Source: JAFDWI01 sp964544305 (GTDB lineage Bacteria > Actinomycetota > Acidimicrobiia > Acidimicrobiales > Iamiaceae). Taken from it: a DNA stretch of 37,487 bases. Shown piece after piece: positions 32,314 to 37,487 of this stretch; the stretch's first letter is position 1, and every line of letters starts with the position of its first letter. The position numbers and the translations under genes were made by a program. The notes beneath the pieces were generated by a model that had not been told where the DNA came from, did no database searches, and was given only the letters and a program-made list of their open reading frames with translations. The stretch is taken from contig CAZJAZ010000025.1 in NCBI GenBank assembly GCA_964544305.1, forward strand, positions 1-37,487, read 5' to 3'.

Positions 32314-33993
32314 CGTACTCTTTGTCGGCGCAGACTTCGCGCGCTGTGCATCACGGGACGTGCGTTGGTTCTTGGCCTCGTCCATTGAATCTTTCCACCA
32401 TGCATGAATGTCTTCTCGGTAGCGCACCCAAATTGCGACAATCACCGCGACAACGGTGCCCGCGATCGCGCTCGACAGTGTCGGCGACCACGGCGACTTG
32501 CCCGTGTCTGCAATTGCTGCGGCAACCAAGAACGGCATCGCCCCAAGGACCGAAAGCAGCGGCGGCCAACCGGCCCTCATCACGTTCTTCATTCCCGCAA
32601 ACTCGGGTGGGAGCATCGCAGAGATTTCGTCGTTGACCGACGGAGCACCCATGAGTGCGCTCACGACCGCACCGGCCATTCCCAACAGTGCCATCGGAAT
32701 GAGCCCAATGGCCGCGAGTCGCAATGAATCTACGCTGGGCTCGGATGCAATGAACACCCCGGATGCAACCAATGCGACGAGCGTCATGACAATCGCTGGG
32801 GCCGCAAGGTGACGGGCATGGAGTTCGCCTATGTCACACGGGAATGCTTCGGATCGGCTTGGGTGATCGGTTTCTTGAGCGAGTGGTTCGATGGCGTCGA
32901 GGCCTGCCACCCACATTGCGAGTCCGGCAACGACCACAAGGGGCAGGGTGCCATCCCAAGTGCCGCGGGCGGCGAACCCGGCGATGACCGCAAGGATTGC
33001 GAGCCGCACGAGACGTGATGCGGGGAAACGCAAGATGCTGCGCAGGCCGCGTGAAAAGACCAAGAACTTGGGGGGTTTCTTGTAGCGGCCGCTTCCAAGC
33101 CACGGATCTTCACGGGGGAGTTCCTGGGCGAGTTGACGGCGCAATACGAGTACGGTCCGCAAATCTTGCAATGTGACCGCAAAGCGAAGCTGGCCGACGA
33201 GTTTGGTGCGACGTTCCGCGTGTTCGATGGAGAGTCCGGCGATTCCGATTACTCCCCAAATGGTGAGTGCAAGGCCAACAACTGCGGGAGCGAGCGCTAG
33301 CAGGTTCAGGTGGATTGGCCACAGTGGCATCGTGCCGAGATACGTCATCGGGGCGGTGGGCGCTGCGTCAGCAACGTCAGCGATTGACCATGCAACAACG
33401 GCGAGCCCAATGAGCGTGGCGAGCCAACGTGGGATGCGCTGCCCAGCGGCAACAAGCGCGGAACCCGTGCCAAGCAATACCGTGGCAAGACCGAAACCGG
33501 CGCCACAGGCAATGAGCGCGATCGGGTTCTCGCCGAGACGATGGCGCGCAAACATGCCAGCCGCCCCTCCAACGACAATGCCGATGAACAAAAATGAACG
33601 AAGTTGGCGTACCACCGGTCCGCGCAACGCATAGCCACGCGGCACGCCTGACATGAGCACGTGACGCACGTCGGGTTGTTCAAGTGCGAGCGGGCCACCC
33701 CTGCTGCCCGATCGCAGGCCAGCCATAAGTGCGAGTGCGGGCAGCAGGCCGAGAACTTCGGGGCCACGGTTGGAAAGGTCAATCAGGCCGGCTCGACTCA
33801 GCACCGTGCCACCCGCCGCGCCCGAAAGCAAGACCAGCGCGACGGTGCCAATGATCGCAACGATGTACACCTGGTACATCGCGTCGACCCAGTGGATTTC
33901 CGCGATGCGTTTGCGGCGCCGTGCGCGGCGCATCTCAACGAGCGCGTCGATGGTCGGATCGGCGCTGGACACGGCCCTCAACGCTACCGCCAC
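32314..33993 (-). CDS. ABC exporter-like permease, 3' end cut by gap
   Basis: About 560 residues are visible, with roughly twelve hydrophobic segments in two halves separated by a cytoplasmic loop (QLAQELPREDPWLGSGRYKKPPK). The N-terminus has a basic cluster RRARRRKR before the first helix. The C-terminus is charged (KNQRTSRDAQRAKSAPTKST) and is probably near its natural end when the gap begins. It resembles large ABC-type permeases of Actinobacteria that lack a clear named family. The GTG at 33993 is used here; a GTG at 33969 (MSSADPTIDALVEM) is equally possible. The ATPase fragment follows after the gap. Confidence 0.72.
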
Positions 33994-34086
33994 ACCCGCT
34001 CAATGCGGAACTTGTGATCTTCTACGTTCCGTTCTGATGTGGTCGGAACGCTGAAGCGTGCGCCGAAACGAAATGATGCGGAGGAC

Positions 34087-34890
34087 TTACTTCACACAGA
34101 TGATCTGGCCGAGCGCGGTCGCGAAATAGGCGTCTGGGTGCTGTGACCACTCGGCCCAGGCCTGTGAAATTGCTTCAAGATCGTCGCGTGTGCCGAGGCC
34201 AGCGTCAATGATCTGATCGGCAATCGACGATTCGAGAATACGGTCAGCCCACATTTGGCCCCAGAACTTCGCTCGTCCCTGATTAGCAAACACCCAGGCA
34301 TCGCCAGATGCGTTGATCGTTGAAAATCCTGCCGCATGAGCCCATGCAACAAGGTGCCGCCCCGCATTCGGTTCACCCCCGTTGCGCCGTGCGATCGCGA
34401 GATACAACTCCATCCAATGGGCAAGCCCGGGTAACTCGGGATACCAAGAAAATGCCGCATAGTCACTGTCTCGTGCAGCAACGATGCCGCCTGGTCGACA
34501 CACTCGACGCATTTCACGTAGTGCGGTCACGGGGTCATTGACGTGTTGCAACACTTGGTGTGCGTGGACCACATCGAATGTGTCGTCGGCAAAATCGAGG
34601 TGATGGACGTCACCGACCACGCAATCAATCGTGTCGATCCAGCGCTCGGCGGCGGTCGAACGGGTAAGCGTCATTGCCTCATCGGTCGCTTCGAGTGCGG
34701 TGACTCGACCGGGCGCAACATGTTCGGCCAGATCTGCGGTGATCGTGCCGGGCCCTGAACCGACATCCAGCAGTGTCATGCCCGGCCGTAAATGGGGGAG
34801 CAAGTAGGCCGCCGAGTTCGCAGCAGTTCGCCATCGATGCGAACGCAACACCGATTCATGATGCCCGTGGGTGTAGCGCGGCGTGGCCAT
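34087..34890 (-). CDS. Class I SAM-dependent methyltransferase
   Basis: A 267-residue methyltransferase with motif I TLLDVGSGPGTITADLAEHV (about 39-58), an acidic residue after the next strand (ALEATDEA), and the post-motif DDTFDVVHAHQVLQHVNDP. It starts 40 bases after the epimerase gene, on the same strand as ccr. The UbiE-like N-terminal half suggests a small-molecule or lipid acceptor, but the substrate cannot be read from sequence. A link to the ethylmalonyl-CoA genes is by position only. Confidence 0.88.
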   Translation of the reverse strand: MATPRYTHGHHESVLRSHRWRTAANSAAYLLPHLRPGMTLLDVGSGPGTITADLAEHVAPGRVTALEATDEAMTLTRSTAAERWIDTIDCVVGDVHHLDFADDTFDVVHAHQVLQHVNDPVTALREMRRVCRPGGIVAARDSDYAAFSWYPELPGLAHWMELYLAIARRNGGEPNAGRHLVAWAHAAGFSTINASGDAWVFANQGRAKFWGQMWADRILESSIADQIIDAGLGTRDDLEAISQAWAEWSQHPDAYFATALGQIICVK

Positions 34891-34930
34891 GCAATGAAAC
34901 TACCGACAAGTTCCGTTCAAGACGAAGGGA

Positions 34931-35422
34931 TTATTCCTGCACGAGCTCAATCAGGGTGCCAAAGCTGGTCTTGGGGTGCACGAAGGCAACCGTGGTGCCT
35001 CGCGAACCAGGACGGGGCGCGTCGTCAATGACACGGCCACCGTTATCTTTTACCGCTTGCAGCGCTGCGGCGCAGTCCGCGACTCGGTAGCCGATGTGGT
35101 GCAATCCCTCACCTTTTTTCGACAAGTACACGGCGACGGGTGAGTCATCACGTGTCGGGGTGAGAAGCTGAATGTATGAGTCGGCGACTTTCAAGAGGGC
35201 CTCTTCGACACCGTCAGAATCTACGACCTCACGATGATCAACCGTGGCGCCAAATGTGTCACGGTAAAAGTCAATAGCGGCGGGGAGGTCGTTCACCGCG
35301 ATTGCCACATGGTCGATTTCGGTGAGCAGCAACTCGTTGAGGCCTTCGGCGTTGGCGTCGAACACATCGTCGCCGTGGCGTTCGTTGTCGTCGTGTGGAT
35401 TCGTTGTGGCAATTGGGCTCAT
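34931..35422 (-). CDS. Methylmalonyl-CoA / ethylmalonyl-CoA epimerase
   Basis: A 163-residue VOC-superfamily epimerase. The metal ligands are visible in LTEIDHVAIAV (His38), GEGLHHIGYRV and TLIELVQE at the C-terminus. A hydrophilic N-terminal extension of about 30 residues precedes the fold. The ATG at 35422 has AAGGAA about 8 bases upstream. It lies 25 bases after the crotonyl-CoA carboxylase/reductase gene, so it probably epimerises (2S)-ethylmalonyl-CoA and/or methylmalonyl-CoA, making the R form for B12-dependent mutases. Confidence 0.92.
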   Translation of the reverse strand: MSPIATTNPHDDNERHGDDVFDANAEGLNELLLTEIDHVAIAVNDLPAAIDFYRDTFGATVDHREVVDSDGVEEALLKVADSYIQLLTPTRDDSPVAVYLSKKGEGLHHIGYRVADCAAALQAVKDNGGRVIDDAPRPGSRGTTVAFVHPKTSFGTLIELVQE

Positions 35423-35447
35423 GGATTTCCTTGTCGATCTGTGGGGT

Positions 35448-36785
35448 TCAGGCCGTTGTGCGGTACAGCGTGATCTTGTCTTCGCCGACTTTTTCTCGGA
35501 ACTCGGGGTTGTCAATTCCGAGGCCTTCTTCGGGGGCGAGGCACAAGATGCCGACTTTGCCTTCTGCTTCGTTGTGATGCACCGACAACGTTGCGTCGCC
35601 GACGTGTTCAAGGTCGTACACGCTTGAAAGGAGCGGTTGGATTTTGCCTTCGCAAAGCAGTTGGTTCGCAGCCCATGCTTCTTTGTAGTTGGCGAAATGC
35701 GACGAAATAATGCTCTTGAGTTTCATCCACAGGTGGCGGTTGTCGTATTCGATCATGTAGCCCGACGTTGCGGCACAGGTGAGGATCTTGCCGCCACGGG
35801 CGGTCACAAAGACTGATGCCCCGAACGTGTTCCGGCCCGGGTGTTCGAACACCATGTCAACATCGCGACCGATCAGTCCACGGATGTCTTTGCCAAGTCG
35901 GCGCCATTCGGACTCGTCTTGGTGGAACTCGTCTTTCCAGAACTTGTAGCCCGCTTCTTTGCGGTCAATGACGTGTTCGCAACCCATCTTGCGCAACAAT
36001 TCGGCGCGCTTGGGTGACGAGACGACCCCAACGGGGATGCCGCCGCCATTCAGCACGTATTGCACGGCGTAACCGCCGATGCCACCGGTCGCCCCCCAAA
36101 TCAGCACGGCTTGATCTTGCTTGAGGTCACCGGCGTGCTTCGAGACGATCATGCGGTAGCTCGTCGAGTTGCACAGTGCGTTGCAAGCGGCTTCTTCCCA
36201 CGTGAGGTGGGCGGGTTTGGGCATGAGTTGGTTGGCTTTGACAAGCGCGAGATCGCCCAGGCCGCCGTAGTTCGTTTCGAAACCCCAGATGCGCTGGTTG
36301 TCGCCCAGCATTGAGTCATCATGCGAGGTCGGGGATTGGTCGTCGACGCTGTTGCAGTGAATGGTGACGCGGTCACCCGGCTTCCATTTCCGTACCGCGG
36401 ATCCGACTCGGATGACCACACCGGAAGCGTCTGATCCGAGCGCATGAAAATCTTGTTTATGACGTGCGGACCATTCGCTTTCTTTCCCGAGCCGGTCAAG
36501 GAAACCGAAGGTGGGGAGCGGTTCGAAGATCGATGTCCACACCGTGTTGAAGTTGATGGCTGATGCCATGACGGCGACATACGCTTCGTCAGGGGCGAGT
36601 TCTGGTGTGGGTATGTCGCTGACGTGCAGCGACTTGCGAGGGTCTTTGTCAGCAGATTCAACACCCTCGAACATGCCGGTTTCGCTGCGGAGAATGTGTG
36701 CCGCACGATACGACTCGGGGACGGCGATGTTAGCGATTTCTTCGCCGGATGCGCCGGCCTGGATGGCTTCGAGGAATGCTTGCAT
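35448..36785 (-). CDS. ccr: Crotonyl-CoA carboxylase/reductase
   Basis: A 445-residue medium-chain dehydrogenase/reductase that reductively carboxylates crotonyl-CoA to ethylmalonyl-CoA with NADPH and CO2. Residues matching the known CO2-binding pocket are Asn80 (SAINFN), Phe169-Glu170 (IWGFETNYGG) and His363 (SSHFANY). The NADPH site is IWGATGGIGGYAVQ. The ATG at 36785 gives MQAFLEAIQAG, in line with actinobacterial homologues; a GTG four codons upstream is possible. It heads the operon with the epimerase. It supports the ethylmalonyl-CoA pathway for C2 assimilation or supply of extender units. Confidence 0.95.
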   Translation of the reverse strand: MQAFLEAIQAGASGEEIANIAVPESYRAAHILRSETGMFEGVESADKDPRKSLHVSDIPTPELAPDEAYVAVMASAINFNTVWTSIFEPLPTFGFLDRLGKESEWSARHKQDFHALGSDASGVVIRVGSAVRKWKPGDRVTIHCNSVDDQSPTSHDDSMLGDNQRIWGFETNYGGLGDLALVKANQLMPKPAHLTWEEAACNALCNSTSYRMIVSKHAGDLKQDQAVLIWGATGGIGGYAVQYVLNGGGIPVGVVSSPKRAELLRKMGCEHVIDRKEAGYKFWKDEFHQDESEWRRLGKDIRGLIGRDVDMVFEHPGRNTFGASVFVTARGGKILTCAATSGYMIEYDNRHLWMKLKSIISSHFANYKEAWAANQLLCEGKIQPLLSSVYDLEHVGDATLSVHHNEAEGKVGILCLAPEEGLGIDNPEFREKVGEDKITLYRTTA

Positions 36786-36838
36786 GGTGGCTGACACTAG
36801 TTGCCAGGGTCACGACAATCGCTATGCGCATGCATGAA

Positions 36839-36863
36839 AGAATCTGACGCGTCGTCAGATTCT
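36839..36863. promoter_or_regulatory. Perfect palindrome upstream of ccr
   Basis: AGAATCTGACG and CGTCAGATTCT are perfect 11-bp arms around CGT, 54 bases upstream of the ccr start. The TGACG-N3-CGTCA core and length are like operators of TetR-family repressors. No TetR gene is within the window, so the regulator is unknown. Confidence 0.6.
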
Positions 36864-36868
36864 CGTTA

Positions 36869-36904
36869 CGTTTTGGGTGCTGAATCCGGACACAAAACGG
36901 CGGG
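36869..36904. repeat. 36-bp sequence shared with 28216-28251; likely end of the IS30-family element
   Basis: The sequence matches 32 of 36 positions of 28216-28251. It contains the stem CGTTTTG/CAAAACG and lies 6 bases beyond the transposase stop codon, where the terminal inverted repeat of an IS30-family element would be expected. The other end of the element is outside the window. Confidence 0.65.
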
Positions 36905-36909
36905 CGGTT

Positions 36910-37487
36910 TCAAGTGGTGTTTGCAACAAGTTGGTTAAATCGTTCTGCTGGAGTTTGCCAGTTCAGGGTTTTGCGTGGGCGTTCGTTGAGTAGGGCAGCG
37001 ATTTCGTTGAGGTCGTCTTGGGTGTGGATTGACAGGTCAGTTCCTTTGGGGAGGAACTGTCTGGCGAGTCCGTTGAAGTTCTCGTTTGTGCCTCTTTGCC
37101 AGGGACTGTGCGGGTCAGCGAAATACACTTTGACGCCCGTGTCGATTGTGAGTTTGGCGTGCGCGGCCATTTCGGTGCCTTGGTCCCAGGTCAACGAGCG
37201 GGCGAGTTGTGCGGGTAGCGCAGCGATGTGTTCCGCGATGCGTGTAGCGACGTGATCGGCTTGTTTGCTGTCGAGTTTGATCAACATGCCCATTCGGGTG
37301 GTGCGTTCCGCGAGCGTCGCGATAGCACTGGAACCGTTCGCCCCGATGATCAGGTCTCCTTCCCAGTGGCCTGGGACTGCCCGGTCTTCAACTTCTGGGG
37401 GGCGTTGCGAAATGTTGACCATGCCAATGATTTTGGATCCAGATCCGCTCCGGCTGCGAGGCCGACGTCGATCCCGGCCAGAACGTA
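36910..37487 (-). CDS. IS30-family transposase, 5' end cut by the window
   Basis: At least 191 residues of a DDE transposase. The frame stays open to the window edge (RRRPRSRSGSGSKIIGMVNI), so the ATG at 37422 is internal and not the true start. The catalytic residues are in GHWEGDLIIG (first Asp), LTWDQGTEMA (second Asp) and RGTNENFNG (Glu). The C-terminal LNWQTPAERF is typical of the family. The frame is intact in the visible part, so the enzyme may be functional. Confidence 0.93.
   Translation of the reverse strand, partial: RSGRDRRRPRSRSGSGSKIIGMVNISQRPPEVEDRAVPGHWEGDLIIGANGSSAIATLAERTTRMGMLIKLDSKQADHVATRIAEHIAALPAQLARSLTWDQGTEMAAHAKLTIDTGVKVYFADPHSPWQRGTNENFNGLARQFLPKGTDLSIHTQDDLNEIAALLNERPRKTLNWQTPAERFNQLVANTT

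Larger units (their letters stand above)
36869..37487 (-). mobile_element. IS30-family insertion sequence, partial (3' end)
   Basis: It comprises the C-terminal part of an IS30-type transposase and the presumed terminal repeat at 36869-36904. The element continues beyond base 37487, so its length, the second inverted repeat and target duplication cannot be seen. It lies upstream of the ccr operon and ends close to the ccr palindrome. Confidence 0.75.

Noticed and set aside
32055..33993. A single permease-ATPase fusion reading through the N-run
   Set aside because: The frame across N is arbitrary and the two sides read in unrelated frames.

Overview
The window is chromosomal DNA of an actinobacterium, most likely of the class Acidimicrobiia (inference from gene content, not a phylogeny). 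Pointers are a clpS-DUF2017 pair, a WhiB-family regulator, a caa3-type oxidase cluster with a separate subunit IV and CtaG, crotonyl-CoA carboxylase/reductase and an AbiEi/DUF559 protein. A run of exactly 100 N at 32214-32313 marks a scaffold gap, so this is probably a draft or metagenome-assembled genome.

Region 1 (1-4342): tRNA-Glu, a zinc-ribbon/membrane protein of unknown function, and on the minus strand ctaA-clpS-DUF2017. Region 2 (4421-15380): a large aerobic respiration block. It holds ctaB, a histidine-less subunit I paralogue, a matching degenerate subunit III paralogue, a polytopic membrane protein, ctaC with a fused cytochrome c domain, ctaD, ctaE, a subunit IV gene and ctaG. An ABC-2 exporter operon lies tail to tail with ctaG. 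CtaA and CtaB make heme A, CtaG is expected to serve copper delivery, and CtaC-F form the working enzyme. The two dead paralogues are the most unusual part of the window.

Region 3 (15432-23053): serS, a secreted lipase, a NarL-type two-component pair, an FAD-linked oxidase, and ccdA-tlpA for extracytoplasmic thiol reduction and cytochrome c maturation. Region 4 (23054-28103): a WhiB7-like regulator with a long leader carrying a promoter, a 46-codon upstream ORF and hairpins; then orn, a membrane-anchored molybdopterin oxidoreductase, and an ECF sigma factor coupled to a membrane protein that may be its anti-sigma factor.

Region 5 (28104-34086): a ROK sugar kinase, then an AbiEi-DUF559 nuclease-like gene bracketed by two nearly identical long perfect palindromes, an amidase, and an ABC exporter operon interrupted by the gap. 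Region 6 (34087-37487): a minus-strand operon of ccr, a methylmalonyl/ethylmalonyl-CoA epimerase and a methyltransferase, with a strong palindrome upstream of ccr, and finally the 3' part of an IS30-family element that runs off the window. A 36-bp sequence beside this element recurs 8.6 kb away as part of a short MITE-like repeat upstream of the ROK gene.

The strongest candidates for something undescribed are the catalytically dead oxidase I/III pair encoded inside the oxidase operon, the palindrome-bracketed AbiEi-DUF559 cassette, and the WhiB7 leader in this lineage.
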